This document shows positions 9,947 through 18,771 of a DNA stretch of 64,000 bases, in pieces. The DNA comes from Marinobacterium jannaschii DSM 6295. Lineage in GTDB: Bacteria; Pseudomonadota; Gammaproteobacteria; Pseudomonadales; Balneatricaceae. The translations under genes and the position numbers were made by a program. Position 1 is the first letter of the stretch. Every line of letters begins with the position of its first letter. Where the stretch lies: assembly GCF_000620085.1 (NCBI RefSeq), contig NZ_KK211067.1, forward strand, positions 108,226 to 172,225, given 5' to 3'. Under the pieces are notes generated by a model. The model did no database searches. It was not told where the DNA came from and saw nothing but the letters and a program-made list of their open reading frames with translations.

Positions 9947-10855
9947 ATGTATAAAAAATACATCTTAATAAAGTTGTTATTGCTGCTCTTTTCTACGCCG
10001 CTATTGGCCTGGATCAATATCACCGATGACAGCGGCCGGCAAATCCGCCTGGAACAGCCGGCGAAGCGGATTGTCAGCCTGGCTCCCCATATTACCGAGA
10101 ACCTGTTCCGTATCGGTGCCGGGCGCACGCTGGTTGCCGTCGTGGAGTACAGTGACTACCCATTGGTTGCGACGCAGATTGAGCGGGTGGGCAGTTTTAA
10201 CAAGGTTGATCTGGAGCGCGTCGCCGAGCTGAAACCGGACCTGGTGGTGGCATGGGGGGAGGGGACTCCCGCGCACCAGCTATCCCGGCTGGAGCAGCTG
10301 GGAATCAAGGTATTACGTGAATCTCCCCGCAGTTTCAATGATATTGCCGCATCCCTGACACGGCTTGGTTCGGCGACCGGGTTTGAGCTCAATGCCCGAC
10401 GCCAGGTTTCCCAGATGGAGCAGCGACTGGGCGTGTTACGGCGTCGCTACCGTGATGCCAGCCCGGTAAAACTGTTTTACCAACTGTGGCAACAGCCCCT
10501 GATCACCCTCAACCGGCAGCAGCTGATTCATCAGATGATCGAGCTCTGTGGGGCGGTAAACCCCTTTGCCGACCGGATTGAGATGGCGCCACGGATCGGC
10601 CTGGAGGGAGTGGTCGAAGCGAATCCCGATCTGATCGTCGCCGGATTGCAGAAGCGTAAACGCAGGATTGGGATTGATGAAAACTGGCGTAACTACTGGG
10701 CTCCCTGGCATCAGATTACGGCGGTGAGAGAGGATCTGCTGTTCTCTATTCCGGCAGACCTGACACACAGGCCCACCATGCGGGCACTGGATGGAGTGGA
10801 GCAGATGTGCAAAATGGTAGATCAGGCACGAAGTACACTGGCAGTGAGGCATTGA
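9947..10855 (+). CDS. btuF: BtuF-like periplasmic cobalamin-binding protein
   Basis: Periplasmic binding protein of the class III (BtuF/FhuD/TroA) type, predicted to bind corrinoids. The 302-residue product starts at ATG 9947 (MYKKYILIK), which gives a good signal peptide; an upstream in-frame start at 9908 would add 13 poorly matching residues. Core motifs are RIVSLAPHITENLFRIGAG near residue 45 and VDLERVAELKPDLVVAW near residue 90. It overlaps cobU by one base, so it is probably cotranscribed with B12 salvage genes, which supports a corrinoid rather than a siderophore substrate. No transporter btuCD is present here. Confidence 0.85.
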   Translation: MYKKYILIKLLLLLFSTPLLAWINITDDSGRQIRLEQPAKRIVSLAPHITENLFRIGAGRTLVAVVEYSDYPLVATQIERVGSFNKVDLERVAELKPDLVVAWGEGTPAHQLSRLEQLGIKVLRESPRSFNDIAASLTRLGSATGFELNARRQVSQMEQRLGVLRRRYRDASPVKLFYQLWQQPLITLNRQQLIHQMIELCGAVNPFADRIEMAPRIGLEGVVEANPDLIVAGLQKRKRRIGIDENWRNYWAPWHQITAVREDLLFSIPADLTHRPTMRALDGVEQMCKMVDQARSTLAVRH

Positions 10856-11376
10856 TGAAACAATTGATTTTAGGAGGCGCGCGTTCCGGTAAGAGCCGTC
10901 TGGCTCAGGAGCGGGCTTCAGGCTGTGGCGCAGAGGTGATCTATATCGCGACAGCGACCGCAGGTGAGGACAGCAGTATGGCGCAGCGCATCGAGCGCCA
11001 TCGTCAGAACCGGCCGCAAGTCTGGCAGGTGATTGAAGAGCCGCTCTATCTTGCGGATCAGTTACGGGAGCAGGCATCGGAGGGGCGGGTTATCCTGGTG
11101 GACTGCCTTACCCTGTGGCTGACCAACCTGTTGCTGAAGGATCGTCAGTTGATGGCTGAGCAGGTCGACAAGCTGCAGCGGCAGCTGCCTGAGCTGCCGG
11201 GACAGATTATCCTGGTAAGCAATGAAGTCGGCTTAGGCATTGTGCCGATGGGAGAGCTTAGCCGTACCTTCCAGGATGAAACCGGATTACTGCACCAGCG
11301 CCTGGCAGAACTCTGTGACAAGGTAACTCTGACTGTTGCCGGGCTGCCGCTGGAACTGAAAGGGGCAGACTTGTGA
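10855..11376 (+). CDS. cobU: CobU/CobP, adenosylcobinamide kinase/guanylyltransferase
   Basis: Bifunctional enzyme that phosphorylates adenosylcobinamide and transfers GMP to give adenosylcobinamide-GDP, in the lower-ligand assembly branch of B12 synthesis. The 173-residue protein has the P-loop GGARSGKS (residues 7-14), the ERHRQNRP segment that holds the guanylylated histidine, and VDCLTLWLTNLL. The start ATG at 10855 overlaps the btuF stop (TGATG); the long upstream frame extension is within btuF. It overlaps cobT (GTGA). Confidence 0.95.
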   Translation: MKQLILGGARSGKSRLAQERASGCGAEVIYIATATAGEDSSMAQRIERHRQNRPQVWQVIEEPLYLADQLREQASEGRVILVDCLTLWLTNLLLKDRQLMAEQVDKLQRQLPELPGQIILVSNEVGLGIVPMGELSRTFQDETGLLHQRLAELCDKVTLTVAGLPLELKGADL

Positions 11377-12446
11377 TTGCCGCAGCGCTGGACAATCCGC
11401 GCTGGATTGAAGAGGCGGTGCAGCGGCCGGACAGCCGGGCTACTGAGGCTGCCCTGGAGCGGCAGCAACAGCTGACCAAGCCTGCCGGATCTCTTGGCCG
11501 GCTGGAGGCCGTGGCTGTGCAGCTGGCGGGTATGCAGGGATGCAGCAAGCCTCAGATCGAGCGGCTGAATGTGACGGTGTTCGCGGCGGATCACGGCATC
11601 GCTGCGGACGGTGTATCGGCTTATCCACAGGAAGTCACCGCTCAGATGGTGGCTAACTTCGCCAGCGGTGGTGCCGCTGTGACAGTACTGGCCAGGCATC
11701 TGGGCGCCGAGTTTGAAGTGGTCAATCTGGGGACTGTTGCAAAAGTGCCGGTCAGCGAAGGCGTGATCGATCGGATGATCGCCCCGGCAACGGCCAACTT
11801 CTGTCAGCAGCAGGCTATGACCACGATACAGCTGCAACAGGCGCTGGCGGTAGGAGCCGAACGGATCGATCGGCTGGCCGGGCAACGACCTGACCTGTTT
11901 ATCGCCGGTGAAATGGGAATCGGCAATACCAGTGCGGCGACCGCGATTGCTGCCGCCCTGATGCAACGTAAGGCGCTAGAGTTGACCGGGCCGGGCACCG
12001 GCCTGAACCGGCTCCAGATACAGTCTAAGGCGCAGAAGATTCAGCAGGCGATCGACCTGCATGCCGTTGCAGCCGATAGGCCGCTGGAGGCTCTGAGCCG
12101 GATGGGCGGGTTCGAGATTGCTGCGATGGTTGGCGCTTACCTGCGCTGCGGGCAGCAGGCTATCCCGGTGCTGGTGGATGGTTTTATCAGTTCGGTGGCC
12201 GCACTGGTCGCCTGCCTGCTGCAACCTGATCTGCGCAGCTGGATGCTGTTTGGCCATCAGTCCGCCGAGCCGGGGCATAGGCTGGTGCTTGAGGCGCTTG
12301 ATGCGGAGCCATTGCTGCAGCTGGATATGCGCCTGGGCGAGGGAAGCGGTGCCGTGCTGGCAGTGGACCTGTTGCGGGCGGCCTGTCGCTTACATGCCGA
12401 GATGGCGACCTTTGCTGAGGCAGGTGTATCGGACAGGGCAGAATGA
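11373..12446 (+). CDS. cobT: CobT, nicotinate-nucleotide:dimethylbenzimidazole phosphoribosyltransferase
   Basis: Makes alpha-ribazole phosphate from nicotinate mononucleotide and dimethylbenzimidazole, providing the lower ligand of cobalamin. The 357-residue length is normal. Family blocks include TKPAGSLGRLE, FAADHGIAADGVSAYPQEVT, GEMGIGNTSAATA and the C-terminal GEGSGAVLA that carries the catalytic glutamate. The start is GTG at 11373, overlapping the cobU stop; the last bases overlap the cobC start (ATGA). Confidence 0.97.
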   Translation: MIAAALDNPRWIEEAVQRPDSRATEAALERQQQLTKPAGSLGRLEAVAVQLAGMQGCSKPQIERLNVTVFAADHGIAADGVSAYPQEVTAQMVANFASGGAAVTVLARHLGAEFEVVNLGTVAKVPVSEGVIDRMIAPATANFCQQQAMTTIQLQQALAVGAERIDRLAGQRPDLFIAGEMGIGNTSAATAIAAALMQRKALELTGPGTGLNRLQIQSKAQKIQQAIDLHAVAADRPLEALSRMGGFEIAAMVGAYLRCGQQAIPVLVDGFISSVAALVACLLQPDLRSWMLFGHQSAEPGHRLVLEALDAEPLLQLDMRLGEGSGAVLAVDLLRAACRLHAEMATFAEAGVSDRAE

Positions 12447-13060
12447 AATCATTGACGATTGACCTTATGCGGCATGGAGAGCCAGCTCAGCGTGGCCTCT
12501 ATCTCGGGCAGACGGATCTGGCATTGTCGGCAGCCGGACGGGCGCGGGCAGCTCAGGTACTGAGGCAAGCCGAAGGCTGGCAGGAGATATACAGTTCGCC
12601 GCTGCAGCGATGTCGGGAGAGTGCGGCGGAGGCTGCGCAGCGGCTGGGCGTTAAACTCAGTGTCGAACAACGCCTGCAGGAGTATGGCTTTGGTCAGTGG
12701 GATGGATTAGCAATCGAAGATATCTATCAGCGTGATGCCGCAGCCGTAAACGCATTCTGGCAGGATCCGGTGAATGCGCCACCGCCGCAGGCTGAGTCAC
12801 TGGACGGGTTTCGCAATCGGGTTGTTGCCTGTCTGGAAAGCTGCCTGGCAGAAACCGATGCTGAGCAGGGGGAGCGGCATATTCTCTGGCTTTGTCACGG
12901 TGGGGTTATCCGGGCACTCATTGCAGACTGCCTTGGAATCCCTCCTGCCAACTGGCAGAAGATCACCATCGATTACTGCAGCCTGAGTCGTATTCGCTTC
13001 TTTGCCGATGGCGAACAATACTGGTCACAGCTGGAGTATGTTAACCTTCAGCGTTTTTGA
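12443..13060 (+). CDS. cobC: CobC-type alpha-ribazole phosphatase (histidine phosphatase family)
   Basis: Phosphoglycerate-mutase-like phosphatase predicted to remove phosphate from alpha-ribazole-5'-phosphate or adenosylcobalamin-5'-phosphate. The 205-residue protein has the catalytic LMRHGE motif near residue 10, an arginine in YSSPLQRCRESA, the acceptor-region glutamate in LQEYGFGQWDG, and a late CHGGVIRA histidine. The four-base overlap with cobT supports the B12 role over other members of this broad family. Cobalamin synthase cobS, often found in this cluster, is absent. Confidence 0.9.
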   Translation: MKSLTIDLMRHGEPAQRGLYLGQTDLALSAAGRARAAQVLRQAEGWQEIYSSPLQRCRESAAEAAQRLGVKLSVEQRLQEYGFGQWDGLAIEDIYQRDAAAVNAFWQDPVNAPPPQAESLDGFRNRVVACLESCLAETDAEQGERHILWLCHGGVIRALIADCLGIPPANWQKITIDYCSLSRIRFFADGEQYWSQLEYVNLQRF

Positions 13061-13103
13061 TTTAAGCCCCACTAAATAACAGGTTTATCAGCCCGAAAGG
13101 ACA

Positions 13104-14672
13104 GTGCTTCAGGTGAAGGTCACAGATACCCTGCAACGGATACACTCCAAACTGGATCGGCTTGGCGATCTGCCGGTTTTCAGTGCCACGGTAAACCGTA
13201 TTAATCAGGTCAGCAATTCGCAAGAAAGCGATGCGATGGCGCTGGCAATGGCGATTATGCGCGATGTCAGCCTGTCCGCACGCCTGCTGCGCCTGGCCAA
13301 TGCGCCGCTGTTCAATCGCGGGCAGGGAAATATCAGTCATGTATCACGGGCCGTGGTGGTGCTGGGGTTTGATCGTATCCGAAACCTCTGCGTCACGCTG
13401 AAACTGGTCGAAGGCTTTCATCAGCAGCAGCCCGACCTGAATGTTCCCGGGATGCTGATGCGGGCATTTCTCAATGCCAATCTCGCCAGTGAGTTTATGC
13501 AGCGGGGTAAGCACCGGGGTGATGCCGAGGCGGCCTATATCAATGGTTTGCTGTATGGGCTTGGGGAGATAGTGGTCGCTTACTGTCTGCCGGATGATTA
13601 CCGCAGAATGCAGCAGCATCGTGCAGCCAAAAAGCACAGCTGGGCGCATATTCAGCGTGAAGTGCTCGGGGCGGAGCTGTCTGATATTGGTCAGGAGCTG
13701 GCGCGTAGCTGGGGCTATCCATCCTCGGTTGCCAAGGCGATGCGTGAGCCGGATCAGGGATCTCACGCGCCTTCAGAGCAGGTGGCCGGGCTGGGCTATC
13801 ATCTACTGGAGCAGCTGTACGGTTTTGATGAGCGGGATGAGTATCCGTTTGCTGAGACCATGAGCGAGTTGATGGACTGCACCGGCCTGGAAGAAAGTGA
13901 TATTAATGAGGTGCTGGTTCAGGGCTTCAGGCAGGCGGGGCAGGTCGCTAAAGACTGTGGCTTACAGACCCGTCGCATGATCCCGCGCTTTGTCGATGGT
14001 GCCGGTGACGACAAGAATGAGTTGATCCGTCAGCTGGCCTTTACCACCCGTATGCAGCTCGATGCCGATGGTCCGGTGAATGATAGCTTCAGTGAAATGC
14101 CGCAGTCGGGGCCGCCTGCGACGGACGGTAATGAGCATGCCCGGCACCAGCTGGAAGCGCTGCAGGAGATCAATGAGATGATCGCCAGCAATGCGCCGGT
14201 ACAGGAGATTTTGCGTAAGGTGGTGAATGCCCTGCAGCAGTTTACAGGCTTCGACCGGGTAATCTTCTGTCTGCTGGCTCCGGATGCCAAAGCGATGTCA
14301 GTACGACTGGGGCGGGGGGAGCACCTTAAAATGCTGGAACGATACTTCAACCGGCGCAGTAACGGCGGCCGCGATGATCTGTTCTTCAGGCTGGTCGAGC
14401 GTGGGGCAAACCTGCTGGTGGCCGATCTGGATGAAGAGGGCTGGCGCGAGCGCCTGCCGACGAATTATCTCAGCCTTTGTCGCAGTCAGGGCTTTGTAGC
14501 TTCACCGCTGAAATCGGGTAAGCGGACGATCGGTATGATCTATGCGGACAAACTGGCAGGAAACCAGGGAATATCTGCCGGTGAATTCAGGACCTTTAAC
14601 CAGTTCGTCAGCCAGGTTCACTTTTCCCTGTCCCATCGTGCCCGCGATGTGGCGAAGGGGCCCGCAGGCTAA
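13104..14672 (+). CDS. HDOD-domain signalling protein with C-terminal GAF domain
   Basis: Predicted cytoplasmic signal-transduction protein of 522 residues. The N-terminal part (about 15-210) is an HDOD domain: LPVFSATVNRINQVS, the ISHVSRAVVVLGFDRIRNLC block, and INGLLYGLGEIVVA, where the canonical HD metal residues are not evident, as is usual for HDOD. The C-terminal third (about 345-515) reads as a GAF domain (LQQFTGFDRVIFCLL, IGMIYADKLAGNQGIS). No output or catalytic domain is visible. The start is uncertain: GTG 13104 has its AAGGA too close, so GTG 13113 may be used. It lies 43 bases after cobC; a functional link to B12 is not implied. Confidence 0.85.
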   Translation: MLQVKVTDTLQRIHSKLDRLGDLPVFSATVNRINQVSNSQESDAMALAMAIMRDVSLSARLLRLANAPLFNRGQGNISHVSRAVVVLGFDRIRNLCVTLKLVEGFHQQQPDLNVPGMLMRAFLNANLASEFMQRGKHRGDAEAAYINGLLYGLGEIVVAYCLPDDYRRMQQHRAAKKHSWAHIQREVLGAELSDIGQELARSWGYPSSVAKAMREPDQGSHAPSEQVAGLGYHLLEQLYGFDERDEYPFAETMSELMDCTGLEESDINEVLVQGFRQAGQVAKDCGLQTRRMIPRFVDGAGDDKNELIRQLAFTTRMQLDADGPVNDSFSEMPQSGPPATDGNEHARHQLEALQEINEMIASNAPVQEILRKVVNALQQFTGFDRVIFCLLAPDAKAMSVRLGRGEHLKMLERYFNRRSNGGRDDLFFRLVERGANLLVADLDEEGWRERLPTNYLSLCRSQGFVASPLKSGKRTIGMIYADKLAGNQGISAGEFRTFNQFVSQVHFSLSHRARDVAKGPAG

Positions 14673-14723
14673 GCTGCAGCTTGGCTGGCTGGCCGTGCTG
14701 CGGTTGCGGCACGGCCAGTCAGG

Positions 14724-14978
14724 TTATTCGGTCAGTCCCTTGACGAAAGACTTGGTGCCTTCCCAGGCTTTCTTACCTGCATCGACGGCGGTATCGGCGC
14801 CTTTCTCGGCGGAGCAGGCGGCCCGTTCGGCAACGCACTTGGAGTTGCAGCCGGCTTCTGCCATCTCATCGCTCAGATGCTTTACCTTACACTGGGCTTC
14901 ACAGAAAGTTTGTTTTGTAGAGCAGTCCGCGATTGCGCTGCCGGAAAAAATAAACAGAGACAACAGTAAGTAACGCAT
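14724..14978 (-). CDS. Small exported protein with six symmetrically spaced cysteines
   Basis: Unrecognised 84-residue protein with a signal peptide (about residues 1-17, SAIA/D cleavage). The mature part has six cysteines, at residues 19, 26, 30, 44, 48 and 55, spaced C-x6-C-x3-C-x13-C-x3-C-x6-C. This is mirror-symmetric and looks like a disulfide-stapled helical hairpin with twin CX3C motifs. The C-terminal 25 residues are polar and alanine/lysine rich. It lies on the minus strand between the HDOD gene and pduO. The function is unknown; an export to the periplasm is inferred. Confidence 0.8.
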   Translation of the reverse strand: MRYLLLSLFIFSGSAIADCSTKQTFCEAQCKVKHLSDEMAEAGCNSKCVAERAACSAEKGADTAVDAGKKAWEGTKSFVKGLTE

Positions 14979-15033
14979 TCAGTATCGCCAATCCAAACGT
15001 TGGTTTAAAAATCAGATCGTTTAGTATACCGAA

Positions 15034-15597
15034 TCAGCTGCGTTTATCACGCGGCCTCCACAGGACTTCGTCACCGCCATTATGGCGGGCGATGATGCGG
15101 CAGCAGACAAATAGCAGGTCTGACAGGCGATTCAGATAGGCAAGCGCCTCCGGGTTGATCTTCTCGCGGTCGGCGACTGCCGCGAGGCGGCGCTCTGCCC
15201 GGCGGCACAGGGTTCGGGTGACATGGCACTGGGCTGCGGCGGGGCTACCTCCGGGCAGGATAAACTCTTTCAGGGCCGGTAGTTGCTGATTCAGAGCATC
15301 GAGCTCCCGCTCCAGTTCAGTGGTCATCTCTGCGCAAATTACCCGGTAGCCTTCATCCGCCACGGCCAGTTCGCCGCCGAGATCAAACAGTTCATGCTGG
15401 CGCTGCATCAGCATCTGCTGTAGATCCCGTTGATCATCCAGTTGGCTCAGGAGTAAGCCCAGCTGGCTGTTGAGTTCATCCACGGTGCCGAGCGCTTCAA
15501 TGCGTGCAGAGGTTTTGCTGACCCGGTTGCCGTTTGCCAGTGCCGTTGTTCCTTTGTCGCCTCCGCGTGTGTATATGCGGGTGAGTCGATTGCTCAT
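15034..15597 (-). CDS. pduO: PduO-type cob(I)alamin adenosyltransferase
   Basis: Transfers the 5'-deoxyadenosyl group of ATP to cob(I)alamin to make coenzyme B12. The 187-residue protein begins with the family ATP-binding block YTRGGDKGTTALANGNRV and has IEALGTVDELNS, ILPGGSPAAAQCHVTRTLCRRAERR and ALAYLNRLSDLLFV. These are diagnostic of the PduO/MMAB family. Its nearness to btuF-cobU-cobT-cobC supports a shared B12 salvage function, though it is on the opposite strand. Confidence 0.96.
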   Translation of the reverse strand: MSNRLTRIYTRGGDKGTTALANGNRVSKTSARIEALGTVDELNSQLGLLLSQLDDQRDLQQMLMQRQHELFDLGGELAVADEGYRVICAEMTTELERELDALNQQLPALKEFILPGGSPAAAQCHVTRTLCRRAERRLAAVADREKINPEALAYLNRLSDLLFVCCRIIARHNGGDEVLWRPRDKRS

Positions 15598-15768
15598 AAT
15601 GCCAGTCCTGTCGAAGTTTGGACTCAGCTTAGTTGAGGGGAGAACTGCAAGTCTATATCGCCGTGGAGGCTGGTTATCCAGGGTTGAATGAGAGTGCCGG
15701 GAAATGAGAGGGCAGCAATAAGGCGCTGCACAGCAACGCCTTGATCTGGTGTTAAAGCCGGAGTCGCT

Positions 15769-15996
15769 TTAGTTATCGAAATGCTCGGCAAAGTGGCGCA
15801 GGCCGTGGGCCAGCGACTCAACTTTATCGGCGGCCTTTTCCATCTCTTCCAGCACCGCGGTGGAGATTGCAGACTCAATCAGCAGTGACAGTTCATCAAA
15901 GTGTGCCTCACCGACACTGGCCACCTGTTCAGGGCTCAGTCTGGCTTTGAAGCTGGAAACGACGTTCTGGGCGTGGGCGGTTTGTTTCATAGTCAT
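15769..15996 (-). CDS. Small alpha-helical protein downstream of ppk2, function unknown
   Basis: A 75-residue, probably all-helical, acidic protein starting MTMKQTAHAQN. It is not one I recognise. It begins 21 bases after the ppk2 stop on the same strand with a GAGGGAA ribosome site, so it is probably cotranscribed with ppk2. The helix LSPEQVASVGEAHFDELSLL and the second helix EEMEKAADKVESLAHGLRHF are amphipathic, suggesting a helical bundle or a protein-protein adaptor. No signal peptide or membrane segment is present. Confidence 0.75.
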   Translation of the reverse strand: MTMKQTAHAQNVVSSFKARLSPEQVASVGEAHFDELSLLIESAISTAVLEEMEKAADKVESLAHGLRHFAEHFDN

Positions 15997-16016
15997 TGTT
16001 TATTCCCTCAAACTGG

Positions 16017-16934
16017 TTAAGCGTTGTTCGGTAAAAGCAGGTGCTCGTCGCGTTCATGTACATCCCGAGCATTGCCGACAATCAGTGGATCCGGAGTGAT
16101 ATCCAGTTCCGGATTCTTGTTCGGATACGGCATCGAAGACAGGATATAGCGCATGGCATTGATACGGGCACGCTTCTTATCGTTGGATTTGATAACAGTC
16201 CAGGGCGCGTCCGCTGTATCGGTATAAAAGAACATCGATTCTTTGGCTTCGGTGTAATTATCCCACTTATCCAGTGAGGCCAGGTCGATAGGTGACAGCT
16301 TCCACTGTTTCAGAGGGTCGGTGCGACGGGCCTGGAAGCGACGGAACTGTTCTTCACGGCTAACCGAGAACCAGAACTTGAACAGGCGAATGCCGCTGCG
16401 CGTCAGCATACGCTCGAGATCAGGTGTCTGGCGCATAAACTCCAGATACTCGGCAGGCGAGCAGAAGTTCATGACTTTCTCGACGCCGGCGCGGTTGTAC
16501 CAGGAGCGGTCAAACATCACGATCTCGCCGGCCGTTGGCAGGTGCTGAACATAGCGCTGGAAGTACCATTGGCCCTTTTCCATATCGGTTGGCTTTTCAA
16601 GCGCTACAACCTTTGCTCCACGCGGATTGAGGTGTTCCATAAAGCGCTTGATCGTGCCGCCTTTACCAGCGGCGTCACGGCCCTCAAAGATAATGACCAC
16701 TCGCTGTCCGGTATCGCGCACCCAGCTCTGCATCTTCAGCAGTTCAATCTGCAGCTCTTTCTTCCGCGCTTCATACTCCGCACGGGAGATTTTGTTGTCG
16801 TAAGGATAGTCTCCCTCACCGTCCGGCAGGCTCAGGTCGGGCTGGGTAGCTGCAGCGCTTGTTTCTGTTGCAGGGTTCGCGGCTATGGCCTCTTCTCGCG
16901 GGGAGATATCAACGATATTTTGGTCCAGGCTCAT
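16017..16934 (-). CDS. ppk2: PPK2 family polyphosphate kinase (class I type)
   Basis: Polyphosphate:nucleotide phosphotransferase that interconverts polyphosphate and nucleoside di/triphosphates. The 305-residue protein has Walker A GRDAAGKGG (residues 85-93), the lid region NPRGAKVVALEKPT, and Walker B-like VMFDRSWYNRAGVE around residue 140. The single PPK2 domain and about 230-residue core fit class I (NDP-phosphorylating) enzymes; class assignment from sequence alone is tentative. The first 45 residues are low-complexity. It heads a two-gene unit with the small helical protein. Confidence 0.95.
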   Translation of the reverse strand: MSLDQNIVDISPREEAIAANPATETSAAATQPDLSLPDGEGDYPYDNKISRAEYEARKKELQIELLKMQSWVRDTGQRVVIIFEGRDAAGKGGTIKRFMEHLNPRGAKVVALEKPTDMEKGQWYFQRYVQHLPTAGEIVMFDRSWYNRAGVEKVMNFCSPAEYLEFMRQTPDLERMLTRSGIRLFKFWFSVSREEQFRRFQARRTDPLKQWKLSPIDLASLDKWDNYTEAKESMFFYTDTADAPWTVIKSNDKKRARINAMRYILSSMPYPNKNPELDITPDPLIVGNARDVHERDEHLLLPNNA

Positions 16935-17051
16935 TAAGCGGCTCCTTTGCTTAGTTGGTTTTAACCTGAATTATCCTCCTTTCCCTGGCGGCAATGATGA
17001 TCTGAATCAGGAAGCAGGCCGGTCGTGCCAAATGACTCTGTTTCCGCTTGT

Positions 17052-17969
17052 TTAGTCCTGATAAGATCCTTCGATTTTTTTGATTGCAGCCAGCAATGCC
17101 CGGTTATGGGGCACCTCGATTCCCAATTCCGTCGCCTGCCGACAAAGGTAGCCGGTAATGTAGTCGATCTCGGTATGGCGCTGATGCCGGGTGTCCTGCA
17201 GCATGGATGAATAGTTGGCAGCTGTCAGCTGTGCCACTTCCAGGGCTTTGGGATACAAACCATCGGGAAACAGTTTCAGGCCAAGCGCAGAGCTGACCTG
17301 ATCGACCTCTTTGCAGACTGATTCCATCTGCGCAGATTTGACCGGGTCTGTGGCCAGGTCGCCATTCTGACAGCCGAGCAGTGCTGTCAGGGGGTTGATA
17401 GCGCAGTTGATCGCCAGCTTGCGCCACAGGCTCAGGTTAATATCCGGATCTGGCAGTATCTGCAGCTCTGCAGGGAGATATTCAGGCAGCCGGGCTGATG
17501 TTTGATTCTCGTCCAGTGTTCCGATCAGTGTTGATCCCCGTCCTGCCCAGACTACATCAAAAGGTGCGCGTAGCCAGGCGCCATCGGTCGTTGTTCCTGC
17601 CCTGATGCGCAGTGCCGGAAGGTGTGCCGCGATCTGTTGCTGAATACCCATGCCGTTTTGCAAAATCAACAGTTCAGCCGCATCATCCAGCTTCGGGCTG
17701 ATGCTTGCCAGGGCTTCCAGGCTGTCGCAGGCCTTGGTGCACAGCAGCAGACGGTGGATCGTGCCACAGCACGCAGGGGTGACGGCCGCAGCAGGATGCC
17801 GGGTCGATTGTTCGCCCTCTGTCAGCTGGACTAGACCTTGTTGGCTGAACTGTGCCAGCCGCGCTTCGTTACGCAGTATCAGTGTGACCTGATGGCCGGC
17901 CTGCTGCAGCTTTGCCGCCCAGAGGCAGCCGATCGCTCCGGCTCCCAGAATATGCCACTGTTGATTCAT
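17052..17969 (-). CDS. panE: PanE-type 2-dehydropantoate 2-reductase
   Basis: NADPH-dependent ketopantoate reductase family, normally making pantoate for coenzyme A synthesis. I start at the ATG giving MNQQWHILGAGAIGCLWAAKL (305 residues), because this places the Rossmann GAGAIG motif near residue 9; an upstream ATG at 18005 would add 12 residues. Other family marks are LLLCTKACDSLEAL, LILQNGMG, and the catalytic lysine region WRKLAINCAINPLTALLGCQNG. Family members are diverse and some act on other 2-keto acids, so panE is probable rather than proven. Confidence 0.88.
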   Translation of the reverse strand: MNQQWHILGAGAIGCLWAAKLQQAGHQVTLILRNEARLAQFSQQGLVQLTEGEQSTRHPAAAVTPACCGTIHRLLLCTKACDSLEALASISPKLDDAAELLILQNGMGIQQQIAAHLPALRIRAGTTTDGAWLRAPFDVVWAGRGSTLIGTLDENQTSARLPEYLPAELQILPDPDINLSLWRKLAINCAINPLTALLGCQNGDLATDPVKSAQMESVCKEVDQVSSALGLKLFPDGLYPKALEVAQLTAANYSSMLQDTRHQRHTEIDYITGYLCRQATELGIEVPHNRALLAAIKKIEGSYQD

Positions 17970-18091
17970 AGGATCTGTTCTCATGTAGGACGCTGTCGGC
18001 ATCATACCCTATCGCCTGCGCTATATAAGGTGAAATGGGGGCGTTGCTCGGCTAAAATCCGGCCAGGCTAATGTTTTATAAGGAGAGCGCA

Positions 18092-18574
18092 ATGCCATCT
18101 TTCGACGTTGTATCTGAACTGGATATGCACGAAGTAACAAACGCAGTGGATCAGGCGAACCGCGAGATTCAGAACCGTTACGATTTTAAAGGTGTTGATG
18201 CCCGTATCGAGCGCAACGATGAACAGCTGGTGATGCATGCGGAAGTGGATTTTCAGCTGAACCAGATGCTGGAGCTGCTGAGTGGCCGTCTGACCGCCCG
18301 TAAGATCGATATCCGCTGCATGGAGATCAAGGATGTCGAAATGTCCAATCTGAGGGCGCGTCAGGTAATCGTGTTGCGTCAGGGGCTGGATCAGGCGATG
18401 TGCAAGAAAGTTACCAAGCTGATCAAAGATTCCAAGGTTAAGGTACAGACTCAGATTCAGGGCGAGCAGGTACGTGTCACCGGTAAGAAACGTGATGACC
18501 TGCAGCAGGCGATCGCGATGCTGCGTGAAGCGGATCTGGAACTGCCATTGCAGTTCAACAATTTCCGCGACTGA
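18092..18574 (+). CDS. yajQ: YajQ-family nucleotide-binding protein
   Basis: Cytoplasmic YajQ (DUF520) protein. Homologues bind cyclic di-GMP and interact with transcription factors in some bacteria; others were reported to bind tRNA or nucleotides. The 160-residue product starts MPSFDVVSELDMHEVTNAVD, preceded by AAGGAGA at 18080-18086; the upstream in-frame ATG is not used. Conserved segments are NRYDFKG and LRARQVIVLRQGLDQA. The nearest genes (panE, ampG) give no functional clue. Confidence 0.96.
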   Translation: MPSFDVVSELDMHEVTNAVDQANREIQNRYDFKGVDARIERNDEQLVMHAEVDFQLNQMLELLSGRLTARKIDIRCMEIKDVEMSNLRARQVIVLRQGLDQAMCKKVTKLIKDSKVKVQTQIQGEQVRVTGKKRDDLQQAIAMLREADLELPLQFNNFRD

Positions 18575-18771
18575 GCCGCTGTTCCGGGGCTGACATGGCG
18601 GTCAGTCCCTTTCCTTCCCCTGCGGCTCCGGGCCGCTCCCTCTGCTGGCCTGAACTGTTATTCTGCGCCGCTATCTAATTTGTTCTGATGTTCCCGCTGT
18701 GCTGTTAAGCTGGTGGCCATATGCACTTTGGCACCGTTAGCGCTCAGAGTGAGCACTGAAAAGAGGATGTT

